Shown: piece after piece, positions 9,431-18,615 of the stretch
Layout of the letters: the number at the start of each line of letters is the position of its first letter
How positions within the stretch are numbered: position 1 is the stretch's first letter
Assembly (NCBI RefSeq): GCF_030581005.1
Contig: NZ_JAUQSX010000004.1
Span: 372,001-436,000 of the forward strand
Direction: 5' to 3'
Origin: Hymenobacter mellowenesis
GTDB lineage: Bacteria; Bacteroidota; Bacteroidia; Cytophagales; Hymenobacteraceae
DNA: 64,000 nucleotides
Made by a program: the position numbers and the translations under genes
The notes under the pieces: model-generated
Told to the model about the DNA's origin: nothing
Databases searched by the model: none
What the model saw: the letters and a program-made list of their open reading frames with translations, nothing else

Positions 9431-9525
9431 GAACGTCATGCAGAGCGCAGCGAAGCATCTTTACCGCGCAATGCAATCAATTACTACTGAGGTAAAGATG
9501 CTGCGCTGCGCTCGGCATGACGGCC
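9431..9525. repeat. REP-like inverted repeat, family A, copy 2
   Basis: Arms 9431-9465 and 9491-9525 pair across a 25-base A/T-rich loop. The core (GTCATGCAGAGCGCAGCGAAG) differs from copies 1 and 3 at a few bases. It lies between the convergent GEVED and PNGase F-like genes. Confidence 0.88.
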
Positions 9526-9546
9526 TCGGTTATTAGTAACTAAAAC

Positions 9547-11484
9547 CTAGTCAATCACCAGGCGGCGGTTCAGGGTGGAGCCATCGGCCAGGCGCACTTC
9601 GAGGGCGTACACGCCGGGGGCCACGCCGTCGAGGGCGAGTTGCTGCACGGTGGCTTTCACCTGCGGCAGGGTGCGGGCCCACACGCGGCGGCCTAGGGCA
9701 TCCACTACGCGCAGCTGCACATCCTGGGTGGTAGGCAGGTTGAGGTCGAAGGTGAAGCGGCCATCGTGGCTGGGGTTGGGGTACACGTCCAGGGCGCTCA
9801 GCAGCTTCTGGCTGGCCACGCCCGACACCGGACCGGCCACTTGGAAATTGAGCGTGTACTCGCAGCCAAAGTCGCCGTTGATGATGTTCAGCGCGCTGCC
9901 GGCCGAGTTCAGGATGCGCATGGTGCCCACCGTGGCCGGCGAAGCCCACCACGAAAAGCCGTCGCAGCCGGTATCGGTCAGGCGCAGCGAGTAGCAGCCC
10001 GGCGCCAGTCGCACGTTGTCGTTGTAGGTGGTGCTGGCGGCTGCGTTCACCCGCTGGCCCACCACGTTGCCGGCCACGTCGACAATCTGCCAGCTGGTTT
10101 CGTTGTAGAGGCCGTTGCGGGCGTTGTTGGTCGTCATGCTCACCGTGATGGAGCCGGGCAGTTGGATAGACGGCGAGAAGCGCGTGGTCAGCGTGTCGTT
10201 GTAGGCGTTCTGGTCGCGGCTGCCGTTAGGCCTGGCCGTCCAGGCCTGGAAGCGGCCGCCGGTGGTGTTGTTCATGAGCGTGCTCAGGGGCGGCAGCACC
10301 ACCAGCGTGTCGCGGCCGTAGGCCAGGTCGCCGGTCCAGTTGTAAGTCTGGGTGGGGCCGCGGCCTTTCACGCGGTAGGCAATGGTCGCGGCCGTGAGGC
10401 GGTTGCTGCCTAGGTTGCGCAGTCGCACTTGTGGCCCACCGCAAATGGGGTTTTCGCGCACGTAGTTCTCGTTCGAGTTCGGCGCGATGATTTCGTCGAG
10501 CGAGGCATCGGTCTGGAAATTGATTGCGCCCGACGTCACCAGCTGGCTGCTCCAGATGTACTGGGCCGAGGCCGACGTCTGGTTCGAGGCCGTGTATGGC
10601 TGCATGTTCATATCGAGGGTGAACGGCTGGCCGGGCGTGGTCAGGCCGTTCAGCGGCTGCACAATGCGCCGCACCACCGCGCCGGGGCACCAGTTGCCGC
10701 GGTCATACACCCAAGTACCGGTTTGCGGGTACACCTCGTTTTTGCCGCAGTCGTCGCGCCACAGCGAAGTGGTGCTGGTCCATTGGTTATTGATAAACAG
10801 CTGGTAGTAGCGGCGGCAGAATTCGGCGCAGCCCGCCGGGTCGGAGCCGTGGCCCGAAATCAGGCTTTTCAGGGCAATGGTGCCGGCCGAAGGAGCTACC
10901 AGCGGGCGGGCGGGCAGGTGGCTCTCGATGGGGTCGGAGGTGCGGCCGTAGGCAAACGTGCCGTCATACACGTTGCGCACATCGATGGGGTCCTGCGGCG
11001 GCGTGCCTTCAATAAACTCCAACTGCACCGTTACCGTGAAGCCCCAGGAGTAGCCTTGGTAGTCGAAGCGCATGCCGGGGCTGCCCACCAACAGGGGCGC
11101 GTAGTCGGTCACGTCCACCACGTAGTCGTGGGTTTTGTTGCGGGTCAGCCAGTCGGTGGCGTAGGGCGTCATGATGCGCACCATTTCCACGCTGTCGTGG
11201 GCCGGCGGGCGCAGAATCAGGCGCGTAGTGTAGTCCCAGGAGCCGCAGTACTGCGAGCCCGGCGCGCAGGCGTAGCGCCCCAGAATGTAGTGCATCAGCA
11301 CCTTGCGGTAGCGCCGCCCGGCGGCTGGCATCACCGCCGTGGTGTCGTAAAAGCCGTAGTGCGTGAGCTTGCGTTGATTGAAGATGGTGACGCGGGTAGT
11401 GTCGCCCGGCGCCGCTTGGGCCCGTTCCGACAGAGCCAGGCCCGCCAGGAGGAGCAATACCAGAATACGTAATTGTTTTAGCAT
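9547..11484 (-). CDS. Secreted PNGase F-like protein with T9SS sorting domain
   Basis: The protein has 645 residues from the ATG at 11484, where MLKQLRILVLLLLAGLALSE makes a clean signal peptide; an ATG at 11511 would add nine residues. The middle (about 60-330) resembles the two eight-stranded jelly rolls of Flavobacterium peptide-N4-glycosidase F. QYCGSWDYTTR aligns with the PNGase F segment carrying catalytic Asp60 (here Asp84). SGHGSDPAGCAEFC aligns with the segment carrying Glu206 (here Glu221), and DRGNWCPG matches a further conserved cysteine motif. The equivalent of Glu118 is not obvious by eye. The C-terminal 85 residues are a type A T9SS sorting domain (DVYPNPSHDGRF and VAPGVYALEV). 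A role in releasing N-glycans from eukaryotic glycoproteins is likely from the family but not proven. It appears monocistronic. Confidence 0.85.
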   Translation of the reverse strand: MLKQLRILVLLLLAGLALSERAQAAPGDTTRVTIFNQRKLTHYGFYDTTAVMPAAGRRYRKVLMHYILGRYACAPGSQYCGSWDYTTRLILRPPAHDSVEMVRIMTPYATDWLTRNKTHDYVVDVTDYAPLLVGSPGMRFDYQGYSWGFTVTVQLEFIEGTPPQDPIDVRNVYDGTFAYGRTSDPIESHLPARPLVAPSAGTIALKSLISGHGSDPAGCAEFCRRYYQLFINNQWTSTTSLWRDDCGKNEVYPQTGTWVYDRGNWCPGAVVRRIVQPLNGLTTPGQPFTLDMNMQPYTASNQTSASAQYIWSSQLVTSGAINFQTDASLDEIIAPNSNENYVRENPICGGPQVRLRNLGSNRLTAATIAYRVKGRGPTQTYNWTGDLAYGRDTLVVLPPLSTLMNNTTGGRFQAWTARPNGSRDQNAYNDTLTTRFSPSIQLPGSITVSMTTNNARNGLYNETSWQIVDVAGNVVGQRVNAAASTTYNDNVRLAPGCYSLRLTDTGCDGFSWWASPATVGTMRILNSAGSALNIINGDFGCEYTLNFQVAGPVSGVASQKLLSALDVYPNPSHDGRFTFDLNLPTTQDVQLRVVDALGRRVWARTLPQVKATVQQLALDGVAPGVYALEVRLADGSTLNRRLVID

Positions 11485-11800
11485 TGAGCAGTAGGTTGAT
11501 TTCCTGCTCAATATAAAACCGAAAAGTGCTACTGGCCTATTCTAACAAGCGGCCCATGTGCTGCGTCCGGCGCCCGCCCGTGCCCCAATGAGCAAGGATG
11601 CTTACGAGCTTCGCTTTCCCAGGCCGGCTTTGGCTGCAAGCTGTCAACAATTCAGCCCGTTTTCTGCTACTATTTTTAATTCAGCCCTGAGCCATATTTT
11701 TCATCTCAACCTCCGGCTCTGGTGGCCAAATCACTATGCCCCGAAAACAAAACAGGCAGCCGCCACCGAAGTCGCAACTGCCTGTTTGTGGGTGTATCAG
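11485..11800. other. Intergenic stretch upstream of the PNGase F-like gene and downstream of tRNA-Ala
   Basis: The stretch holds the presumed promoter of the minus-strand PNGase F-like gene close to 11485-11560 and the tRNA terminator near 11750-11789. Short open frames here show no family resemblance and no coding bias. Nothing else was recognised. Confidence 0.5.
11750..11789 (-). terminator. Terminator downstream of tRNA-Ala
   Basis: On the minus strand AAACAGGCAG pairs with CTGCCTGTTT across a loop of about 20 bases. TTGTTTT follows. It lies 11 bases past the tRNA 3' end. Confidence 0.6.
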
Positions 11801-11874
<74 letters not shown>

Positions 11875-12065
11875 TGATTTGGTTGTTACCGCCGTGCCTA
11901 TTGCGCTTTGGTTCGACAAAAGTACAGCCAATTCGTGGTTTGCCAAATTTCGCGTTTGATTTTTTTCTCAGTTTGGCGCAAACGCCATGGAGTCAGTTAC
12001 TAAAAAATAGCCAGCAGTTGACTTGCCCGGAATTTTTAGGAGAGACGGCGGAGCTGAGCAAAGAA

Positions 12066-12097
12066 AAACGCCCGCTGTTAACCAACAGCGGGCGTTT
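12066..12097 (-). terminator. Terminator of the TonB receptor / lipoprotein unit
   Basis: The 14-bp stem AAACGCCCGCTGTT / AACAGCGGGCGTTT has a four-base loop. On the minus strand it is followed by TTCTTT. It lies 45 bases past the lipoprotein stop codon. Confidence 0.85.
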
Positions 12098-12141
12098 GAC
12101 GGCTGAGCATTCAAACCAGAATACTCAATAGTATAGGCAGC

Positions 12142-12684
12142 TTAGTAAACGTATCCAGCCACGTTGGCATCGCCGGTGGTGGAGAAGTACCCCACGCTCG
12201 GCACAGCGGCCGTCCGGCTAAAGTTGGTGCCTTGGTGGTTGAAAGTGGCCCGGCTGGTGCCATTGATAACCACTGCTGCCGTGAGGCGCTGCGAATTGGT
12301 GCGGCGGCCCGGGCGATTGCTGCTGCGCAACACCACGCGGATGCCTAGGTTGGGCGTGTTCTCGGCCACCGTCAGGCCCGTTGCCACCGTGAAGGTTTGT
12401 GCTGTAGTGGTGATGGCAGTGGTGGTGAAAACCGGCGCGGTGCTCGCCGTAATAGCCGGGTAGGTGAGCGTACCGTCGGCATTGGTGGTCGGCTTCAGGG
12501 TGTACACATCTATCTGAGCACCTTGTAGCAACGTATCGCTGGCGATGGTGCTGCTAGTTAGGTTGTAGGTCACCGTCACCGTTTGGGCCGTCCGGGTGAC
12601 GCGGGCTGGGGCCGGGTCGGTGCTGATTTCCGAGCAGGAAGCCAGGGTGAGGCCCGCCAGGATAGCAAAAAATAACTGTTTCAT
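12142..12684 (-). CDS. Small lipoprotein downstream of TonB-dependent receptor
   Basis: The protein has 180 residues from the ATG at 12684; a start two codons upstream is also possible. The signal peptide MKQLFFAILAGLTLASC ends in a lipobox, with the lipidated Cys expected at position 17. The mature part is rich in Thr and Ser, with alternating hydrophobic residues that suggest a beta-sandwich, and ends NVAGYVY. No catalytic motif or known domain was recognised. The gene begins 35 bases after the TonB receptor gene and shares its terminator. It is therefore probably a surface or periplasmic partner of that receptor, although it is far too small to be a SusD-type protein. Confidence 0.78.
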   Translation of the reverse strand: MKQLFFAILAGLTLASCSEISTDPAPARVTRTAQTVTVTYNLTSSTIASDTLLQGAQIDVYTLKPTTNADGTLTYPAITASTAPVFTTTAITTTAQTFTVATGLTVAENTPNLGIRVVLRSSNRPGRRTNSQRLTAAVVINGTSRATFNHQGTNFSRTAAVPSVGYFSTTGDANVAGYVY

Positions 12685-12719
12685 ATGCATGGATTAGTTA
12701 CGGAGTGAAGGCGACAACC

Positions 12720-15700
12720 TTAGTTGAAGGTGTAACGCAGGCCCAGCTGAATGCGGTAGCGCGAGGCTTCCGTGGTCACGTAACGGTTCGTCGTGTTCAG
12801 CGTTTGCACGCTGGTGGTGGTCGAACCGTCGGGGAATACCGTGCGCGAGTTCACGATGGGGTTGAAGTTGAAACGCGGCTGGCCGGAGGTCTGGTCGTAG
12901 TCTACGAACGACAGCGGCGAGTTGCGCTGCTGCGTTTGGGCCACGCCCCAGTTGCGGTTGATGAGGTTGCCGATGTTGAACACATCAAGGCTGAACTGCA
13001 GCGAGTTGCGGTTTTTGCCGATGTTGGTGAACACATCTTGCAACAAGCGGGCATCCACGAAACCAACCCAGGGCAGCACGGCGCCGTTGCGCTCGGCAAT
13101 CTCGCCGCGGTGCTTGCTCAGGTAGTCGTCCTGGTTGATGTAGTTGTCGAGGTCGGTCCACTGCTGGTCGGCCGTGTAAATGGTCTGCTGGGCCGTGCCG
13201 CTGAACAGCGTCAGGTTGGTCAGGTTGATTTCGCCGCGGCTGCGCGGGATGTACATCAGGTCGTTGGTGTTCACGCCATCGCCGTTCATGTCGCCGTTGT
13301 ACACGTACGAGAAGCGGCCGTTGGGGCCCAAATCGAGGAAGCCCGAAATGGTGGTGGCCAAATGACCGATGTACTCTTTGCGGTACGAGAGCGAGGCGAT
13401 AACGCGGTGCTGGCGTAGGAAGTCCGAGTAGCCCAGCGTGTTGGCGTTGGGGTCGCCCGAGATGGGACGGGCCGACCACAGCGAGAACGGCGTCGAGCCG
13501 CCGATGGCCACGTCGCGCGAGTCGGAGTAGGTGTAGCCCAGGCTGGCGGCAACGCCGTTGTTGAACGACTTCTGCAGCTGCGCCGTGAGGGTATAGGAAT
13601 AGCCCTTGTTGGTGTTGCGCATTACGATGGCACCGTCGTTCGACACGATTTTGGAACTCACCTGGTAGTCCGACAGGCGGGGAGCGGCCGTGGTGCGGTT
13701 CAGGGCGGTGGGCTCGCGGTAAATCTGGCGGGTGTCGGCGCCTTTGGCGTTCGTCAGCGGGTCGCGCAGGTTCACGTTGTCGAAGTACACCGCGTTGATG
13801 TCTTTCGTGAAAATAGCGTCCAGAGTCAGCACCACGTCGCCGGGCAGGCGCTGGTCAATGCCGATGTTGGTGCGCCACACTTGCGGGAATTTGAAGTCGT
13901 GGTCGGTCACGGCCAGGTTATAGGTAGCCGGCAGAGTAGTCTGGTTGATGTTGGCCGAAGCGGGCAGGGCACCCGGCGTAGGATTGAAGGCCACGCCACC
14001 AGCGCTGTACACACCGCCCAGCAAACCGTTGTTGCTGGCCTGGTTCGAAATCCACACGAAAGGCACGCGGCCGGTGAAGATGCCGGTACCGCCGCGCAGC
14101 TGCGTTTTGCCGTCGTTGTTCACGTCCCAGTTGAAGCCGATGCGAGGCGACCACATCACCGACGTCTTTTGCACCTGGTCGGTCAGAATCTGATAGCCGC
14201 CGCGGAAGCTGATGTTGGCGGCGTCGTTGTTGCGCTGCAGGTCGCTGAGGATAATCGGCACGTCAATACGCAGGCCGGCCGTTACTTTCAGGTTGGTCAT
14301 CGCGTTCCATTCGTCCTGGGCGTAGAAGCCCAGCTGCGCGGCTTTGGTTTCGGCCAGCGGGAAGCCCAGGCCGGGGTTGCCGTTGTCGATGTTGAGGGGG
14401 TAGCGCACCGTGTAGTTGTTGGTGGCCGAGGCCAGGGCCCCGCCTGTGCGGGCCGTGAGGGCCAGGGTAGCAGGGTTGTAGTCGTAACCGGCCGACGCGT
14501 AGAAGTCGGTCAGCGAGTTGAAGCGGTAGCGGCCGTACAAGTCGGGGGCAAAGCCGTTCTGGAACTTATAGTATTCGTTGTAAGTACCCAGCGTGAGCGA
14601 GTGGTTACCGATGGTTTTGCTGATGTTGTCCGACAGCTGGTAGATGTCCGAGTTCAGGATGTTGATGGGCGAGAACAGCTCGTAGCCAAACGACGTGAAT
14701 TCGTTGTTAACCGCGCCGGGGCCGTTGGCATTATACAGAATGTCAACGAACGGAAAAGGCGAGCCGCCGAGCGAGGAACGGAAGTCGCGCTGCGCGGTGA
14801 AGCCGGCCTGCAGCTGGTTCGAGATGCCGTTGCCAAAGTTGGAGTTCAATTCGGCAATGAACGAATTGAGGTTGTTGTTGATGCGGTAGTACGCGGCCTG
14901 GTAGGGCAGCGTGTTGGTCGACATCGAGCGGCCACCCGTTACCGTGGGCGAGCCCGAGCCCGAAGGCGATACGTCGCGGTACGATTTCAGGTAGTTATAC
15001 TTGATGGAGAAAGTGTTGCGCGAGTTGATGTTCCAGTCCAGCTTGGCCGTAATCTTGTCCGAGTTCTGGGCCAGCTTGTAGCCTTCGTAGGGGCCGGTGC
15101 TGTAGTTGTACTGGGTTTGCAGGAAGTTCGACAGCACGTCCAGTTCGCGGGCGCTGGCCGACGACGTGGTGCTCGTCGGGCTCGGAATGGGCAGGCCTTC
15201 GCGGTTGGCCACGTAGGTGCCAGGCGGGTCGTCGCGGCGCTCGCCTTCCACGCTCACGAAGTAGAACAGCTTGTCTTTGATGATGGGACCACCCACGCGG
15301 GCACCCAGCTGGGTCAGCGAGAAGTCGGGGAATTTCTGGTCCAGGTCACGCACTTTGCTGCCCACCAAGCTGCTGGAGCGGCGGAAGCCGTAAATCGAAG
15401 CCGAAATATCGTTCGTGCCCGAGCGGGTCACGGCGTTGATGCCAGCCCCCGTAAACGAGCCCTGACGCACATCGTAAGGCGCCAGGTTTACCTGAATTTC
15501 CTGCACGGCGTCCAGCGAGATGGGCTGGGCGTTGGCCTGGCCACCCACCGTGCCGCTCAGGCCGAAGGAGTTGTTGAAGATGGCCCCGTCAATGGTGATG
15601 TTGTTGAAGTTGCCATTCCGGCCACCGAAGCTGTTGTTGCCGGTGCCGCTGGCCTGGGGCGTGAGGCGGGTGAAGTCGGCAAACGAGCGGCTCAACGACG

Positions 15701-16154
15701 GCAAGCGCTCGATTTGCTCGCGTTGCACGGTGGTAGCCGCGCCGGTGCGGCCGGCGTTAATCACCGGGTCGCGACGGCCGCTCACGGTCACTTCGGCCAG
15801 TTCGGTGCTGGCGTCGCTCAGCTGCTGGTCGAAGCGCTGGTTCTGGCCCAGGCTCAGGAACAGCCCTTCGCGCACCAAATCCTTGTAGCCCACGAACGTC
15901 ACTTTCACGGTATAAGGCCCGCCCACCCGCATGTTCTGGATGTTGAAGCGGCCGTCGGCGTTCGTCGGAGCCACGTACTGGGTGTTGGTGGGCGTGTGCA
16001 CGGCAATCACCGTGGCGCCGGGCAGGCCTGCACCCGTTTTGTCGCTAATCAGGCCGCTCATGGCCGCCGTGGTGGCGCCTTGGCTCCAGCCGGCGTGGGC
16101 GCCGAGGAGCATCAGCGCCAGCAGGAAAAAGTGGCGTAATCGTAAATTATTCAT
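12720..16154 (-). CDS. Oar-like TonB-dependent outer-membrane receptor
   Basis: This 1144-residue protein has a signal peptide (MNNLRLRHFFLLALMLLGAHA). A carboxypeptidase-regulatory-like beta-sandwich (about 30-115; SGLISDKTGAGLPGATV and ADGRFNIQNMRVGGPY) comes first. A plug domain follows (about 125-240; RTGAATTVQREQIERLPSLS and SFGGRNGNFNNITIDG). The rest, about 900 residues, is a beta-barrel with many aromatic-ended strands, finishing YRIQLGLRYTFN. This architecture matches the Oar group of TonB-linked receptors common in Bacteroidota. It imports or exports large ligands at the outer membrane using ExbBD/TonB energy. The substrate is unknown, and no polysaccharide-degrading genes are next to it. 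It leads a two-gene unit with the lipoprotein downstream. Confidence 0.93.
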   Translation of the reverse strand: MNNLRLRHFFLLALMLLGAHAGWSQGATTAAMSGLISDKTGAGLPGATVIAVHTPTNTQYVAPTNADGRFNIQNMRVGGPYTVKVTFVGYKDLVREGLFLSLGQNQRFDQQLSDASTELAEVTVSGRRDPVINAGRTGAATTVQREQIERLPSLSRSFADFTRLTPQASGTGNNSFGGRNGNFNNITIDGAIFNNSFGLSGTVGGQANAQPISLDAVQEIQVNLAPYDVRQGSFTGAGINAVTRSGTNDISASIYGFRRSSSLVGSKVRDLDQKFPDFSLTQLGARVGGPIIKDKLFYFVSVEGERRDDPPGTYVANREGLPIPSPTSTTSSASARELDVLSNFLQTQYNYSTGPYEGYKLAQNSDKITAKLDWNINSRNTFSIKYNYLKSYRDVSPSGSGSPTVTGGRSMSTNTLPYQAAYYRINNNLNSFIAELNSNFGNGISNQLQAGFTAQRDFRSSLGGSPFPFVDILYNANGPGAVNNEFTSFGYELFSPINILNSDIYQLSDNISKTIGNHSLTLGTYNEYYKFQNGFAPDLYGRYRFNSLTDFYASAGYDYNPATLALTARTGGALASATNNYTVRYPLNIDNGNPGLGFPLAETKAAQLGFYAQDEWNAMTNLKVTAGLRIDVPIILSDLQRNNDAANISFRGGYQILTDQVQKTSVMWSPRIGFNWDVNNDGKTQLRGGTGIFTGRVPFVWISNQASNNGLLGGVYSAGGVAFNPTPGALPASANINQTTLPATYNLAVTDHDFKFPQVWRTNIGIDQRLPGDVVLTLDAIFTKDINAVYFDNVNLRDPLTNAKGADTRQIYREPTALNRTTAAPRLSDYQVSSKIVSNDGAIVMRNTNKGYSYTLTAQLQKSFNNGVAASLGYTYSDSRDVAIGGSTPFSLWSARPISGDPNANTLGYSDFLRQHRVIASLSYRKEYIGHLATTISGFLDLGPNGRFSYVYNGDMNGDGVNTNDLMYIPRSRGEINLTNLTLFSGTAQQTIYTADQQWTDLDNYINQDDYLSKHRGEIAERNGAVLPWVGFVDARLLQDVFTNIGKNRNSLQFSLDVFNIGNLINRNWGVAQTQQRNSPLSFVDYDQTSGQPRFNFNPIVNSRTVFPDGSTTTSVQTLNTTNRYVTTEASRYRIQLGLRYTFN

Positions 16155-16317
16155 ACAAAAAAGGGTTGGTGAAACAGTGGGACTAGTGAGACGAAAGTGA
16201 GAACAGAATTCAAAGGCAAAGGTACAACCGGGCTGAAAGAGCCAATATTACGGGAGTTTTACCATTATTTAGAAAGGACATGCCGAACCGTTACAACACA
16301 AAGGTAACGGCGGAATA

Positions 16318-16953
16318 TTACAAACGAGGCCGCACGGCCCGAATAAAGCGGCTGAGGTAATAATCAGACTCCAAACTGTTTTCCACGACCCCCAGCGACG
16401 TCGAGGCGTGAATAAAATCAACCCCTTCGTCGTCGGCCACCGTCACCATGCCCACGTGGGTAATGGTGCGGCTGCCGGGCGCGGCCCCAAAAAAAATCAA
16501 ATCACCCGGCTGCAGGTCGGTCGATTTCACGGGCTCGCCCCATACCGCCTGCTCGTTGGATGAGCGGGGAATGACGATGCCGGCCGCGCCGAACGAGAGC
16601 TGTAACAGCCCCGAGCAGTCGAGGCCCAGGCGCGTGGTGCCGCCGTAGAGGTAAGGGGTACCCTGGTAGGAGCGGGCCACGTCGATGACCGAGGCTAGGG
16701 TACCGGTGGCGCTGCCCATGCGGGCCGCGCGCTTCACCACCACCTTGGTTTTGCCGCCGCTGGGCGTGGCGCCCACGGCTTTCACTTTGCCGCCGGGGCG
16801 GGCGGGGGCCACGCGCCCACCTTTCTTCAGCCGCACCATTTCGCGGGCCGAGCGGTACTGGCCGTCGCGGTAGTTGAGCTTGCGGTGGCAGCCGGCCAGC
16901 AAGACCAAAGCCAGCAGCAGTAGCGGTAGTATCTTCGTTGTCACCCTCCCCAT
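16318..16953 (-). CDS. NlpC/P60-family lipoprotein (cell-wall hydrolase)
   Basis: The protein has 211 residues from the ATG at 16953. The leader MGRVTTKILPLLLLALVLLAGC ends in a lipobox, with Cys22 lipidated. A basic linker (23-80) leads to an NlpC/P60 papain-like domain. The catalytic Cys113 is in LGLDCSGLLQ, His166 in ITHVGMV, and the third residue is probably His182 in FIHAS. The family cleaves bonds in peptidoglycan stem peptides. Anchoring in a membrane facing the periplasm fits a role in wall remodelling or turnover. It is divergent from the GlcD-like gene, with only 44 bases between the starts, so the two promoters must overlap. Confidence 0.93.
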   Translation of the reverse strand: MGRVTTKILPLLLLALVLLAGCHRKLNYRDGQYRSAREMVRLKKGGRVAPARPGGKVKAVGATPSGGKTKVVVKRAARMGSATGTLASVIDVARSYQGTPYLYGGTTRLGLDCSGLLQLSFGAAGIVIPRSSNEQAVWGEPVKSTDLQPGDLIFFGAAPGSRTITHVGMVTVADDEGVDFIHASTSLGVVENSLESDYYLSRFIRAVRPRL

Positions 16954-16997
16954 CGGCCGCAAAGATAGTTTGCGCGGCCTTTACCGTTTTGCCGCTC

Positions 16998-18419
<1,422 letters not shown>

Positions 18420-18427
18420 CTCCGCCC

Positions 18428-18607
18428 GTCATTGTGAGGCCGCAGGCCGTGGCAATCCGTCCTGTTCTCAGCGACTAACCTACTAATGTGACAAAGCCCC
18501 GGCACTGCGCAGTGCCGGGGCTTTCTGGTAGAAGGGCGTGTCTGGTTTTGACAGGACAGATTAGCTACGCTGTCCTCCGGTTGCTACGGGCTTCGTCCTC
18601 GCAATGA
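18428..18607. repeat. REP-like inverted repeat, family D, enclosing a terminator
   Basis: The left arm (18428-18466, GTCATTGTGAGGCCGCAGGC...) is the imperfect reverse complement of the right arm (18550-18607, ...GCTTCGTCCTCGCAATGA). The loop of about 85 bases contains a complete terminator hairpin. It lies between the convergent oxidase and amidase genes. Confidence 0.8.
18493..18524. terminator. Bidirectional terminator nested in repeat D
   Basis: The perfect palindrome AAAGCCCCGGCACTGC / GCAGTGCCGGGGCTTT has no loop bases to spare and carries terminal A/T runs. It is placed to stop both convergent genes. Confidence 0.85.
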
Positions 18608-18615
18608 AAGCTTAT

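Noticed and set aside
11883..12131. Short plus-strand frame between tRNA-Ala and the lipoprotein gene
   Set aside because: It runs through the terminator hairpin and shows no coding bias.
13881..16139. Open frame of 752 codons antisense to the TonB receptor gene
   Set aside because: It is the reverse shadow of a GC-rich gene, its product is Val/Gly/Arg/His-rich with no family resemblance, and the receptor on the other strand is certain.
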